Shown: positions 37,144 to 46,307 of the stretch, piece after piece
How positions within the stretch are numbered: position 1 is the first letter of the stretch
How the letters are laid out: each line of letters starts with the position of its first letter
NCBI RefSeq assembly: GCF_021284765.1
Contig: NZ_CP089924.1
Span: 824,001-888,000 of the forward strand
DNA: 64,000 nucleotides
Direction: 5' to 3'
Source of the DNA: Lysobacter sp. 5GHs7-4
Lineage (GTDB): Bacteria > Pseudomonadota > Gammaproteobacteria > Xanthomonadales > Xanthomonadaceae
Made by a program: the position numbers and the translations under genes
Notes under the pieces: model-generated
What the model was told of the DNA's origin: nothing
Seen by the model: the letters and a program-made list of their open reading frames with translations, nothing else
Database searches by the model: none

Positions 37144-37767
37144 ATGAAGCTCTACTACACCCCCGGCACCTGCTCCTTCGCCGCCCATATCGTCCTGCGC
37201 GAACTCGGCCTGCCGGTCGAACTGCAACGCGTGCGCATCGGCCCCAACCCCAGCGTCGTCGCCGACGGCCGCGACTTCCGCGAACTCAGCCCGCTGGGCT
37301 ATGTGCCCGTGTTGCAGCTCGACGACGACCGCCTGCTGCGCGAAGGCGTCGCCATCCTCAGCCACCTCGGCCGCTTGGACCCCAGCGGCCGCCTCGCCCC
37401 CGAAGCGCGCCGCGACGACCTGCTCGGCTGGCTCACCTACATCGCCACCGAATTGCACAAAACCTACAGCCCCTGGCTGTTCCACCCCGAGTACGGCGAT
37501 CAGCCCGGCACCGTCGCCCGCCAGCGCCTGCAGCCGCGCCTGGCCCTGGTCGACCGCCACCTGGCCACGCAGCCGTACCTGCTGGGCGCGGACTTCAGCA
37601 TCGCCGACGCCTACCTGTTCACCATCGCCGACTGGTCGCGCGCGCTGAAGCTGCCGCTGGACGACACCCCGCACCTGGCGGCCTACCTCGAGCGCATCCG
37701 CGCGCGTCCCAGCGTGACCGAAGCGCTGCAAGCCGAGCGCGCACCGCAGGCGCAGGCGGTGGCATGA
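37144..37767 (+). CDS. Glutathione S-transferase (beta-class-like)
   Basis: A 207-residue protein. MKLYYTPGTCSFAAHIVLRE has the catalytic Cys10 of bacterial beta-class enzymes, GYVPVLQLDD the cis-Pro, and EGVAILSHL the glutathione-binding segment where Glu-Ser is replaced by Glu-Gly. The ADFSIADAYLFTI motif in the helical domain is the N-capping box. It conjugates glutathione to electrophiles. Its stop overlaps the start of the SMR gene (ATGA), so the two are coupled. Confidence 0.92.
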   Translation: MKLYYTPGTCSFAAHIVLRELGLPVELQRVRIGPNPSVVADGRDFRELSPLGYVPVLQLDDDRLLREGVAILSHLGRLDPSGRLAPEARRDDLLGWLTYIATELHKTYSPWLFHPEYGDQPGTVARQRLQPRLALVDRHLATQPYLLGADFSIADAYLFTIADWSRALKLPLDDTPHLAAYLERIRARPSVTEALQAERAPQAQAVA

Positions 37768-38093
37768 AACCCACCACCGCCTGGCTGCTGCTGATCGCCG
37801 CCGGCCTCATCGACGTCGCCTGGGCGGCGTCGATGAAGCTGTCCCAGGGCTACACCCGCCCCGGCTGGACCGTCGCCTCGCTGATCGCCCTGGCCGCCTT
37901 CGTCTACCTGCTGGGCCGCGCCCTCACCGCCTTGCCCGTGGGCAGCGCCTACGCCGTGTGGACCGGCATCGGCGCGGCCGGCACCGTGCTGCTGGGCGCC
38001 GCCGTCTTCGGCGAAACCCTCAACCCCTGGCGCCTGGGCGGCGTGGCGATGATCGTCGCCGGCATCGTGCTGCTGCACCGCGCGCCGGCGTAG
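37764..38093 (+). CDS. Small multidrug resistance (SMR) family transporter, Gdx/SugE-like
   Basis: A 109-residue protein with four membrane helices. LPVGSAYAVWTGIGA matches the Gdx/SugE branch (guanidinium exporters) rather than EmrE. The essential membrane-embedded Glu of helix 1 (EmrE Glu14) is Asp here (LIDVAWA, Asp17). It overlaps the GST gene by 4 bp and follows it in a LysR-flanked operon, suggesting joint detoxification. No guanidine riboswitch is apparent upstream. Confidence 0.88.
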   Translation: MKPTTAWLLLIAAGLIDVAWAASMKLSQGYTRPGWTVASLIALAAFVYLLGRALTALPVGSAYAVWTGIGAAGTVLLGAAVFGETLNPWRLGGVAMIVAGIVLLHRAPA

Positions 38094-38126
38094 CCGCCCG
38101 CTTGGGATTTCCCGCAGTGCGGTGCA

Positions 38127-38400
38127 ATCGCGGCTCACGCCGCTCCCACAGAAAGCAGAGCGCCTCTTTGAGAAAGCAGAGCGCCTCTTTGCTCTCTGTG
38201 GGAGCGGCGTAAGCCGCGATTTCTCCAGTCCAAGCCGCATCCCAACACCGAAGAACCTGCCATCGCGCCGCTTCTACGCTCTCTGTGGGAGTGGCGTAAG
38301 CCGCGATTTCTCCAATCCAAGCCGTATCTCAATATCGAAGAAGCTGCCCTCGCGCTGCTTCTAGCTCTCTGTGGGAGCGGCGTAAGCCGCGATTACTCCC
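38127..38400. repeat. REP cluster downstream of the RAYT gene
   Basis: A right arm (ATCGCGGCTCACGCCGCTCCCAC, 38127) is followed by a duplicated 20-bp linker (AGAAAGCAGAGCGCCTCTTT). Three direct left arms (GTGGGAGCGGCGTAAGCCGCGA) follow near 38200, 38285 and 38370, at about 85-bp spacing. The last one overlaps the 3' end of the transposase gene. Confidence 0.85.
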
Positions 38401-38869
38401 CAGCCCAAACCGCACCCCAATATCGGTAATCTCGCACCCGCCGCACCAATCCTGCGCGCACTGGATTCATCACCACATACCGCGCTGCATCCAGCACGGA
38501 CTCTTCATAGCGCAACGCCCGGTCGTGATACCCAGCGGCCCAAACCACCAGCCCCGGCGCCGTTTCCCGCACCCGCCGCGACGTATTCGCCTTCAACCGC
38601 CGAATCAAATCCGGCAAGGTCTCCCAAGGCCCCAACTCCACCAGGCCATGCCAGTGGTCGGGCATCAATGCCCAGGCCAGCAAGCGTGAGCGTGCCCATA
38701 ACCGAAGGTCCAGCAGCGCATCGGTCGCCGCTGCCGACAATGCGTCATCGGCAAACACTGGCCGACGCCGATCGGTAGTGAACGTCACCAGATACACCCG
38801 CCCCTTTTCCGAGCGGCGGCCAAGGCGCAATGCGTGGGAACGAGGGCGGGTGGCGGACGGGCAGGGCAT
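38393..38869 (-). CDS. REP-associated tyrosine transposase (RAYT, IS200/Y1 family)
   Basis: A 158-residue Y1 HUH protein from the ATG at 38869. YLVTFTTDRRRPVF opens the fold, MPDHWHGLVEL contains the HUH motif (His72 and His74), and AARYVVMNPVRAGLV carries the candidate nucleophilic Tyr131 and the RAYT signature. RAYTs bind and cut folded REP hairpins and are thought to spread them. REP arms lie on both sides (38127-38400 and 38959-38986), so this is very likely the enzyme for the repeats in this window. It lacks IS ends of its own, as usual for domesticated RAYTs. Confidence 0.92.
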   Translation of the reverse strand: MPCPSATRPRSHALRLGRRSEKGRVYLVTFTTDRRRPVFADDALSAAATDALLDLRLWARSRLLAWALMPDHWHGLVELGPWETLPDLIRRLKANTSRRVRETAPGLVVWAAGYHDRALRYEESVLDAARYVVMNPVRAGLVRRVRDYRYWGAVWAGE

Positions 38870-38958
38870 GGGGCCTAGCGTGTCGCGACCTAAGCAGCCC
38901 ATCTGTCAGTCGACCCGCCGTGGCAGCGTCGGATTTTGCCGCGGCGTCGGGTGCCGAT

Positions 38959-38986
38959 CGCGGCTCACGCCGCTCCCACAGAAAGC
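38959..38986. repeat. REP right arm upstream of the RAYT gene
   Basis: ATCGCGGCTCACGCCGCTCC plus CACAG, about 90 bp upstream of the transposase start. A degraded second copy (GGGAGTGGCGCCAGCCGCGA) lies near 39021. Both belong to the main REP family. Confidence 0.75.
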
Positions 38987-39205
38987 CGTGGCAGCCCTAG
39001 CGTAGGCGGCGGCCTGCCCTAGGGAGTGGCGCCAGCCGCGATAAGCCCCCAACCACGCCAACCCGGTCATCCACCCCTAGCTAAAACGTACTATCCCACC
39101 CCTTTCACCCCCTCAAGCAAGCCGCCCCCCGCCCCCCGTTTGTTAGACTCCAAACTCTAAACCTCCGCCCCCACTCAGAGGCGCGGCCACGGGGCCGCGA
39201 GATCG

Positions 39206-41911
39206 ATGAACCAGCCGCTTGCCAGCTCCCTGCACGACCTGCTCCAGAACGACCCGGACCCCACCGAAACCCAGGAATGGGTCGAATCCGTCCAGGCCGT
39301 CATCGCCCGCGACGGCGCCGAACGCGCCCATCAGTTGCTCGAAGGCATGGTCGAGGTGACCCGCCGCGCCGGCGCCCACCTGCCGTTCCAGCCCACCACC
39401 GAATACATCAACACCATCCCGCCGCACCTGGAGGCCAAAAGCCCCGGCGACGCCGCGATGGAATGGCGCATCCGCTCGCTGATCCGCTGGAACGCTATGG
39501 CCATGGTCGTGCGCGCCAACCGCAAGCCCGGCGACCTGGGCGGCCACATCGCCAGCTTCGCCTCGGCGGCCACCCTGTACGACGTGGGCTTCAACCACTT
39601 CTGGCGCGCCCCCTCCGCCGACCACCCCGGCGACCTCATCGGCGTGCAGGGCCACAGCTCGCCCGGCATCTACGCGCGCTCCTTCCTGGAAGGCCGCATC
39701 AGCGAATCGCAGATCGACCACTTCCGCATGGAAGTCGACGGCCGCGGCGTCAGCTCCTACCCGCACCCCTGGCTGATGCCGGACTACTGGCAGATCCCCA
39801 CCGTCTCCATGGGCCTGGGCCCGATCAGCGCCATCTACCAGGCCCGCAACTGGAAGTACCTGGAAGGCCGCGGCCTGATGCCCAAGTCCGACCGCAAGGT
39901 CTGGGCCTTCCTGGGCGACGGCGAAACCGACGAACCCGAATCCCTGGGCGCCATCTCCGTCGCCGGCCGCGAAGGCCTCGACAACCTGGTCTTCGTCATC
40001 AACTGCAACCTGCAGCGCCTGGACGGCCCCGTCCGTGGCAACGGCAAGATCATCCAGGAACTGGAAGGCCAGTTCCGCGGCGCCGGCTGGAACGTCATCA
40101 AGAACATCTGGGGCAGCTACTGGGATCCGCTGCTCGCGCGCGACACCACCGGTCGCTTGCGCCAGTTGATGATGGAAACCGTCGACGGCGAATACCAGAA
40201 CTGCAAAGCCTTCGGCGGCAAGTACACCCGCGACAACTTCTTCGGCAAATACCCCGAAACCGCCGCCCTGGTCGCCAACCTGTCCGACGACGACATCTGG
40301 CGCCTCAACCGCGGCGGCCACGACCCGCACAAGGTCTACGCCGCGTATCACGAAGCCGTGAACACCAAGGGCATGCCCACCGTCATCCTGGCCAAGACGG
40401 TCAAGGGCTACGGCATGGGCGCCTCGGGCGAGTCGCTCAACCCGACCCACGGCACCAAGAAGATGGACGACGAAGCCGTCCGTCTGTTCCGCGACCGCTT
40501 CAACATCCCCGTCAGCGACGACCAGCTCAAGGACGGCGCCGTCCCCTTCTTCCACCCCGGCGACAAATCCCCGGAAGTGGAATACATGCACGAGCGCCGC
40601 AAGACCCTGGGCGGCTACCTCCCGCAGCGCCGCCGCAAGGCCAGCACCTCGCTGGAAGTGCCCAAGCTGGAAGCCTACGACCGCCTGCTCAAGAGCACCG
40701 GCGAGCGCGAAATCAGCACCACCATGTCCTTCGTGCAGGCCCTCAACATCGCCCTGCGCGACAAGCAGGTCGGCCCGCGCCTGGTGCCCATCGTCGCCGA
40801 CGAAGCCCGCACCTTCGGCATGGAAGGCCTGTTCCGTCAGCTCGGCATCTACGCCCCGCACGGCCAGAAGTACAAGCCGGTCGACCGCGACCAGCTGATG
40901 TACTACCGCGAAGACACCACCGGCCAGGTCCTGGAAGAAGGCATCACCGAAGCCGGCGCGTTCGCGTCCTGGCTGGCGGCCGCCACCAGCTACAGCACCA
41001 ACGACCTGCAGATGCTGCCGCTGTACATCTACTACTCCATGTTCGGCTTCCAGCGCATCGGCGACAGCGCCTGGCAGGCGGCGGACATGCGCGCGCGCGG
41101 CTTCCTGCTGGGCGCCACCGCCGGCCGCACCACCCTCAACGGCGAAGGCCTGCAGCACGAAGACGGCCACAGCATGGTCCAGGCCGGCCTGATCCCGAAC
41201 TGCCGCAGCTACGACCCCACCTTCAGCTACGAGGTCGTCACCCTGCTGCAGCACGGCATGCAGCGCATGCTGACCGAACAACAGGATGAGTACTGGTACC
41301 TCACCCTGATGAACGAAAACTACACCCACCCGGACATGCCCGAGGGCAGCGCCGAGGGGATCATCAAGGGCATGTACCTGCTCACCGACGCCGGCAAACC
41401 CAAGAAGGGCGAACTGCGCGTGCAACTGCTGGGCAGCGGCACCATCCTGCGCGAAGCCATCGCCGCCGCCGAGCTATTGGACAAGGACTTCGGCGTCACC
41501 GCCGACATCTGGTCCTGCCCCAGCTTCAACGAACTCGCCCGCGACGCCACCGACTGCGAACGCTGGAACCGCTTCAACCCCGAGGCCAAGACGCCGCGTA
41601 AGCCCTACATCACCCAGCTGCTGGAAGGCCGCCAGGGCCCGGCGATCGCCGCCACCGACTACATTCGTGTGTATCCGGAGCAGGTGCGGGCTTACGTGCC
41701 GATGCGCTACACCGTGCTGGGCACCGACGGCTTCGGCCGCAGCGACACCCGCGCCAACCTGCGCCGCCACTTCGAAGTCGACCGCTACTACATCGCCCAC
41801 GCGGCCATCGCGGCGTTGGCGGCGGAAGGCAAGATGACGGGGAAGGATGTGGCGCGGGCGATCAAGCAGTACAAGATTGATAGTGAGAAGCCGAATCCGA
41901 TTGGGGTTTAA
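39206..41911 (+). CDS. aceE: Pyruvate dehydrogenase E1 component (homodimeric type)
   Basis: A 901-residue protein. GDGETDEPES (near residue 237) with NLVFVINCNLQRLDGPV about 25 residues on is the thiamine diphosphate/Mg2+ motif. HSSPGIYARSFLEGR, DEARTFGMEGLFRQ and EGLQHEDGHS are conserved AceE segments. It decarboxylates pyruvate and passes the acetyl group to lipoyl-E2. Length matches the E. coli enzyme (887). It stands alone here, with its own terminator and no aceF behind it, so E2/E3 are elsewhere. Confidence 0.97.
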   Translation: MNQPLASSLHDLLQNDPDPTETQEWVESVQAVIARDGAERAHQLLEGMVEVTRRAGAHLPFQPTTEYINTIPPHLEAKSPGDAAMEWRIRSLIRWNAMAMVVRANRKPGDLGGHIASFASAATLYDVGFNHFWRAPSADHPGDLIGVQGHSSPGIYARSFLEGRISESQIDHFRMEVDGRGVSSYPHPWLMPDYWQIPTVSMGLGPISAIYQARNWKYLEGRGLMPKSDRKVWAFLGDGETDEPESLGAISVAGREGLDNLVFVINCNLQRLDGPVRGNGKIIQELEGQFRGAGWNVIKNIWGSYWDPLLARDTTGRLRQLMMETVDGEYQNCKAFGGKYTRDNFFGKYPETAALVANLSDDDIWRLNRGGHDPHKVYAAYHEAVNTKGMPTVILAKTVKGYGMGASGESLNPTHGTKKMDDEAVRLFRDRFNIPVSDDQLKDGAVPFFHPGDKSPEVEYMHERRKTLGGYLPQRRRKASTSLEVPKLEAYDRLLKSTGEREISTTMSFVQALNIALRDKQVGPRLVPIVADEARTFGMEGLFRQLGIYAPHGQKYKPVDRDQLMYYREDTTGQVLEEGITEAGAFASWLAAATSYSTNDLQMLPLYIYYSMFGFQRIGDSAWQAADMRARGFLLGATAGRTTLNGEGLQHEDGHSMVQAGLIPNCRSYDPTFSYEVVTLLQHGMQRMLTEQQDEYWYLTLMNENYTHPDMPEGSAEGIIKGMYLLTDAGKPKKGELRVQLLGSGTILREAIAAAELLDKDFGVTADIWSCPSFNELARDATDCERWNRFNPEAKTPRKPYITQLLEGRQGPAIAATDYIRVYPEQVRAYVPMRYTVLGTDGFGRSDTRANLRRHFEVDRYYIAHAAIAALAAEGKMTGKDVARAIKQYKIDSEKPNPIGV

Positions 41912-41921
41912 TCAATATGGA

Positions 41922-41958
41922 CAAGAAGGGCAGCCTACAAGGCTGCCCTTCTTGTTTG
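41922..41958 (+). terminator. Rho-independent terminator of aceE
   Basis: A perfect 14-bp stem CAAGAAGGGCAGCC / GGCTGCCCTTCTTG with a TACAA loop followed by TTTG, 10 bp after the aceE stop. It also marks the left edge of the low-GC island. Confidence 0.93.
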
Positions 41959-42014
41959 TGCTTGTTTGTGGGGCGTACAACGGATGCATTTAGGAGTGCA
42001 GGGGGCACTCAAGC

Positions 42015-42698
42015 ATGGATCAAGATCAGCGGAAGGAATATCGCGACTACGCATGGAACTATTTTTCTGTCCACGCCGCTCAACGGATGAGCGTCTTCCA
42101 GTTCTTCATCACTCTTGCGACGGCAATAATTGGTGGTGCGGTGCTGATTGCGGGCAGTGCCGATGATCGAAAATGGGCGGCGCTGCTGTTCTTAGCGCTG
42201 CCATTCCTGTCGTTCATCTTCTGGCGTTTGGATTTACGAACAAGCTCGCTCGTTAAGAATGCGGAGGATGCGCTTAAGTTTCTCGATAGCGAGGTCGCAT
42301 TCCGTCTCAAGAATGGGCTCCCCCCAGAGCTCGCGTTGTTCGCAAGAGACGACACGATAGTTGCTGATAAGGCTGAGGCAAGGCTATTGCGCGGGCACTT
42401 CTCCTACAGTCGGAGCTTTCGTTACGTGTTCGTTGCGGTCGCACTGCTTGGAATCGTAGGCGCTTCTGTTGTCCTAATTTCTCCAATGCCTCGGAGCAAG
42501 AAAGAGAGGAGTGACGTGATAACGGTTGTCGCGTGTCATGAGCCCCATGCTTCGAAGGGGGCGCTGTCGAGATCGATCGAAGAGAGTGGGCGAACTAGGA
42601 TCGAATTGGACAGTGGTGTTCCGTTCACCATTAGTGCAAATCAGGCTGTGGGGTTGGACAGCACAGTTAAGGAGGACGAGCGTGATGACGCCAAGTGA
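42015..42698 (+). CDS. Membrane protein, SLATT-like candidate effector
   Basis: A 227-residue protein. After a short helical start (YFSVHAAQRMSVFQFF), two hydrophobic helices (about 28-48 and 53-70) end in FWRLDLRTSSLVKNAEDALK. A third helix lies near 140-160, followed by an acidic soluble tail. A YF..HA.QR...F helix leading into a two-helix hairpin and a charged helix recalls SLATT-type membrane effectors associated with nucleotide-sensing genes, but this is resemblance only. It overlaps the next gene by 14 bp, implying coupled expression. GC is well below the core genome. Confidence 0.7.
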   Translation: MDQDQRKEYRDYAWNYFSVHAAQRMSVFQFFITLATAIIGGAVLIAGSADDRKWAALLFLALPFLSFIFWRLDLRTSSLVKNAEDALKFLDSEVAFRLKNGLPPELALFARDDTIVADKAEARLLRGHFSYSRSFRYVFVAVALLGIVGASVVLISPMPRSKKERSDVITVVACHEPHASKGALSRSIEESGRTRIELDSGVPFTISANQAVGLDSTVKEDERDDAK

Positions 42699-44088
42699 TC
42701 TACGTGAAAAGTATGCGGTGTTCAACGCAGTTGGCGGCGGAATAGAATCCCTGCTATGGGAAACGGCAGGTGAGTTTGTATGTAACAGGCTGATTGGGAT
42801 CGAGAATGATCACCTGTCGAAGGTTCAGCTGAATCAGCTTCTCGGGTTCAAAGAAGAAAGGGCCGTATCTGACGACTTCTTCAAGTATTACTGGATCGAT
42901 GAGCCTGACCTTCCTTATAAGCTACTGAGCATCCCGGGCTATGACACTTCGTATAAGAACTACGAGAACATCAAGTCAATAGAGCAGTTCTTCTATGGCC
43001 TGGCACGGATCTTTGTAGATGGGCTTCTTCACTTTGGGAATGTGCGCCAGTTCTATCGTCAGTACTGCAGCAAGGCCCGCTCAGATATTGACGCTCTAGT
43101 GAGATCGCAGATGTTTAACACGGATGTAATTAAGCAGAGAGGTCCGTCTCTGCCGCTCAAGGCGATACCAAAGGACGATAGATACCTAATCTCAGAAATG
43201 GCCTGCAAATCCTACGGGGACGCCCCTGCGACGGCTGGTGATCTTAAGGACGCATTGCTCGATGCATGGAAAGATCATGCTGAGAGAGGTGGCGGCCGGG
43301 TCGCCGTCAAGACATTGATCGCCGGAGGAATGGGGCACACTCAGCAACAGCAAAGAATGTTTGAGTTCTCTGCGGATGACATCTTGGAGACAAGTGTGTC
43401 TTCGGAGACTGAGCTGAGCGCCCTCTATTCGAGGGTTGCAGAGAAGTTCATTTCGGCAAGAGATGCCGCCTTGGAGAACACCAAGCTCTATTTGTCGCTA
43501 GTGAATGATCTAGATGTATATGTGGCGACGAGCATGAGAACACGGTCCGACTTCAGGAGCATGGCAGACCAATGCTCAGAGATATTTGGAGATGAGAAGG
43601 TCAAGGATCTGCACCTTCGCTACTTTGACCCGACACTAAGCGCTGCTGACGGGCACCAGGACAAGGGATTAATTGAGTGTCTAATGGTCAAATGCGCAAA
43701 GGTGCTTGTGTACTGTGCGGGAGAGAAGGAGAGCTACGGAAAGGATGCAGAGGCTGCGATGGCGCTGAGCTTGGGTAAGCCAGTGATCTTTCTCTGCAAT
43801 GAGCAGACGCGCATGGAGTTCTATAAGGAAATTCACCCGCTCTCACGGCTTATTAATTTCAGCACGGGTGTGGCTGTCGGAGCGATCGTCACGTCCAGTG
43901 CGAAGCAAGTTTCGGAATTGCTTGATCGAATCTTCGAAAATGAAATGGAATACGAACTTATTCAACCATTGGGTCGGCAAGGGTATTTACAGCTGCGCGA
44001 GAGAATGTCTGGGTCGATTGTGCGAATACAAACCAACAACTCTCTTCTGTCAGAAGCATTCTGGAACTACTACAGAAGTAATAACTAA
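42685..44088 (+). CDS. Protein with SLOG / nucleoside deoxyribosyltransferase-like domain
   Basis: A 467-residue protein from the ATG at 42685, nine bases after AAGGAGG. Residues 1-270 are mostly helical with no known motif. Residues 276-430 form a Rossmann-like domain: DVYVATSMR (strand 1 and loop), RYFDPTLSAADGHQDKG, KVLVYCAGEKES, and KDAEAAMALSLGKPVIFL. The last is the E-x(7)-GKPV signature shared by deoxyribosyltransferase-, TIR- and SLOG-type folds that bind or cleave nucleotides (Glu355). Paired with the overlapping membrane gene, it may sense or make a nucleotide signal that gates a pore. Both roles are inference. Confidence 0.72.
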   Translation: MTPSDLREKYAVFNAVGGGIESLLWETAGEFVCNRLIGIENDHLSKVQLNQLLGFKEERAVSDDFFKYYWIDEPDLPYKLLSIPGYDTSYKNYENIKSIEQFFYGLARIFVDGLLHFGNVRQFYRQYCSKARSDIDALVRSQMFNTDVIKQRGPSLPLKAIPKDDRYLISEMACKSYGDAPATAGDLKDALLDAWKDHAERGGGRVAVKTLIAGGMGHTQQQQRMFEFSADDILETSVSSETELSALYSRVAEKFISARDAALENTKLYLSLVNDLDVYVATSMRTRSDFRSMADQCSEIFGDEKVKDLHLRYFDPTLSAADGHQDKGLIECLMVKCAKVLVYCAGEKESYGKDAEAAMALSLGKPVIFLCNEQTRMEFYKEIHPLSRLINFSTGVAVGAIVTSSAKQVSELLDRIFENEMEYELIQPLGRQGYLQLRERMSGSIVRIQTNNSLLSEAFWNYYRSNN

Positions 44089-44174
44089 ACGCCAGGCGCC
44101 GCCTCGAGTGAGGAGTCGATCTGATTGGCGGCAGCGAAGTCCCATTGGCTAGAGATGGTAGGTGTGGAGCGGAC

Positions 44175-46307
44175 GTGATCAAGATCCTATCTAACCGTGA
44201 TGATGTTGCCAGGTACGTTTCGGATGTTCGCGCAGCCTCAGATGCCAATCGCAATGCGCTTGGATTTTTGCCATCTGCGGTATTTGATGACTACGCTGCA
44301 AGAGGCAAACTATTGGTTGCAGTGAGCTCTTCAGGCGCCTATGCCGGGCATCTTCTATTTGATAGGAAGTTCCCACGTGCAACAGTCCTGCAAATGTTCT
44401 GTTCTGCAGCGTCTCGTCGCAATGGGGTTGCAACTGCCCTGTTGGAAGAGCTTAAGGGAGGACTCACCAATGACGGATTTCTGTCGATAAAGGCCAGCGT
44501 TGCAGAAGATCTCACAGAGTCGAATCGCTTCTGGGAGCGTCAACGGTTCTTCATAAAGGAGCGAAAACTCGGTGGGATTACCACCGGGAGAAAGATTCTC
44601 GTAAGGATTCACGAGCTCGACACTCCACAGCTGTTCGCGAGAAGTGGCCTCACGGTGTCTGGCAGCGATTCACTAGGCCTTGGCTCAATGGCCGCAATGG
44701 TCGCTCCAATGTATCTCTTAGACCTTAATGTTGTTTTTGATGTGAGCCGTCGGAGATCTGAGCATGAAGCAGCTGCGAGGCTGCTCCATGCTTCCCACAG
44801 GGGCGAATGCCGTCTGGCAATTAGTGGCGAAATGGCTGTCGAGCTAGGTCGCGCCCGGCCTCACGCGAAGGATGACCCGATGATCGGCCTGATCGAGGCC
44901 CTTCCAAAGGTCCGGCTCCCTCAAAGAAAAGAAGCGGTAAAGATTGAACAAGACCTTGCTAGCATCATCTTTCCAGAGAAAGTCTATCCATCGGGCCTGT
45001 CCGCAAATGACCTGTCGGACATAAGGCATATTTCCACCGTTGCCTTGAATGGCTTGTCTGGATTTATCACTAGAGATGGCCGATTGCTGGCGGCTGCAAA
45101 TCAAATCCGATCCAAGTTCGGAATTCTAGTCGCCCCTCCGACGGAATTTGTGACTCCAGCATGGTCTGATTCATCGGGCGAGTTTGAGGCCGGTGGTTAC
45201 GGAAGATTGGAACTGCTCCCGATGCACGAACAAACCTATGAGCCGGCTAGGGAGTTACTACAGTCATGTGGATTGAGACCATCGGAAATCGTTAGCGACT
45301 GGTTGCCAGGAGACCTTGCGCAGCAATCGCAGGTGTCCTTGGTGGTACGAGACGCCGAGTCTGTAGTCGGATACGTGTCTTGGTCACGAAACGACTACAG
45401 CGCAAACAATGTGCGTATTCGAGCGGTGGTTGATGAGTCTCATCCGCAAGCTATTGGAATCGCGCAGATGACGCTTGGAAGGGCTGTTGAACTGGCCAGG
45501 CGGCCGGGCTTTACAACATTTCTGCTCGATACTCCTGCGCGTCAAGTTAGCATGCGAGAAGTTGCTCACGGAGTTGGTTACAGAGCGACCGACTTGCCCC
45601 ATAGATTGGCAAAGATTTCGGCTGGTTGCGTTGTAACACCTGACTCGTGGAGCGAGTTTCATAAGCGGCTGTCCGGTGTAGGAATTCGTCTACCCGACAG
45701 TCCTCCAAGGTGGGAGGGGCATGCGCAGCTAATCGAGATCCATTGCCCAGACGGTGAGCGGCGGTTTGTGCGCCTTGATGCATTTGAAACACTGCTTTCT
45801 CCGCTGATCATGTGTGTCAGTGGTCGGCCTGCGGTGATAGTTCCGATTCAGCATAGATATGCAGTTCCGCTTCTTGGCCACTCTAAGCAGCTCTCGCTGG
45901 CGCCGAAGCTTCGCGCTGAAAGATCGCACGAACGCATCTATCTCGGAGATCCCCGTGCGCTTGGGCGGTTTGAGACTGGCGGCGTAGCGCTCTTCTATGA
46001 ATCTGGAAGTGAAGGCGAGCAAGCGGTGGTTGCTGCCGCGCGAATAGTCGATTCGTATCTCATCCAGGGAGACGAGATCAGTGAAGAATCCCTGGAGAAG
46101 TCAGTTCTGACTCAGAATAATCTTCGCGAAATTGGTAAGTCGCGAGATAAGGCCGCGTGCCTTTTTGACAATATTGTTGTACTTCCGCGCCCGGTCGGCT
46201 TGTCCTTCCTTCGAGAGCTTGGGTACGGTGAGCAGAAACTCATCACAACGAATAGGGTTTCGCCAGAGCAGCTCTCGGCGATCCTGTGCAGGGGCTTTAA
46301 TGGTTAG
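44175..46307 (+). CDS. Four-module GNAT-PIN-GNAT-PUA-like protein
   Basis: A 710-residue protein; the GTG at 44175 is preferred (GGAG five bases ahead) to the TTG at 44145. Residues about 30-140 look like a GNAT acetyltransferase (SRRNGVATALLEEL is the acetyl-CoA loop). Residues 180-330 look like a PIN nuclease: LLDLNVVFD, GEMAVELGRA, then DLSDIRHISTVALNG and ITRDGRLL give the acidic set. Residues 395-490 are a second GNAT-like unit, and 600-700 resemble an ASCH/EVE (PUA-like) beta barrel (GDPRALGRFETGGVALFYESG). Such fusions suggest a toxin-antitoxin or RNA-targeting defence protein. It overlaps the ASCH gene by 8 bp. Confidence 0.75.
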   Translation: MIKILSNRDDVARYVSDVRAASDANRNALGFLPSAVFDDYAARGKLLVAVSSSGAYAGHLLFDRKFPRATVLQMFCSAASRRNGVATALLEELKGGLTNDGFLSIKASVAEDLTESNRFWERQRFFIKERKLGGITTGRKILVRIHELDTPQLFARSGLTVSGSDSLGLGSMAAMVAPMYLLDLNVVFDVSRRRSEHEAAARLLHASHRGECRLAISGEMAVELGRARPHAKDDPMIGLIEALPKVRLPQRKEAVKIEQDLASIIFPEKVYPSGLSANDLSDIRHISTVALNGLSGFITRDGRLLAAANQIRSKFGILVAPPTEFVTPAWSDSSGEFEAGGYGRLELLPMHEQTYEPARELLQSCGLRPSEIVSDWLPGDLAQQSQVSLVVRDAESVVGYVSWSRNDYSANNVRIRAVVDESHPQAIGIAQMTLGRAVELARRPGFTTFLLDTPARQVSMREVAHGVGYRATDLPHRLAKISAGCVVTPDSWSEFHKRLSGVGIRLPDSPPRWEGHAQLIEIHCPDGERRFVRLDAFETLLSPLIMCVSGRPAVIVPIQHRYAVPLLGHSKQLSLAPKLRAERSHERIYLGDPRALGRFETGGVALFYESGSEGEQAVVAAARIVDSYLIQGDEISEESLEKSVLTQNNLREIGKSRDKAACLFDNIVVLPRPVGLSFLRELGYGEQKLITTNRVSPEQLSAILCRGFNG

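Noticed and set aside
36114-38093. 659-codon plus frame covering LysR, GST and SMR
   Set aside because: Only its last 109 codons, starting at the ATG at 37764, encode a real protein (SMR). The rest is antisense to LysR and out of frame with GST.
37764-38093. Guanidine riboswitch control of the Gdx-like transporter
   Set aside because: The gene overlaps the GST stop, and no conserved riboswitch elements are visible upstream of GST.
39143-41425. 760-codon open frame antisense to aceE
   Set aside because: aceE is unambiguous on the other strand and the antisense product has shadow composition without known motifs.
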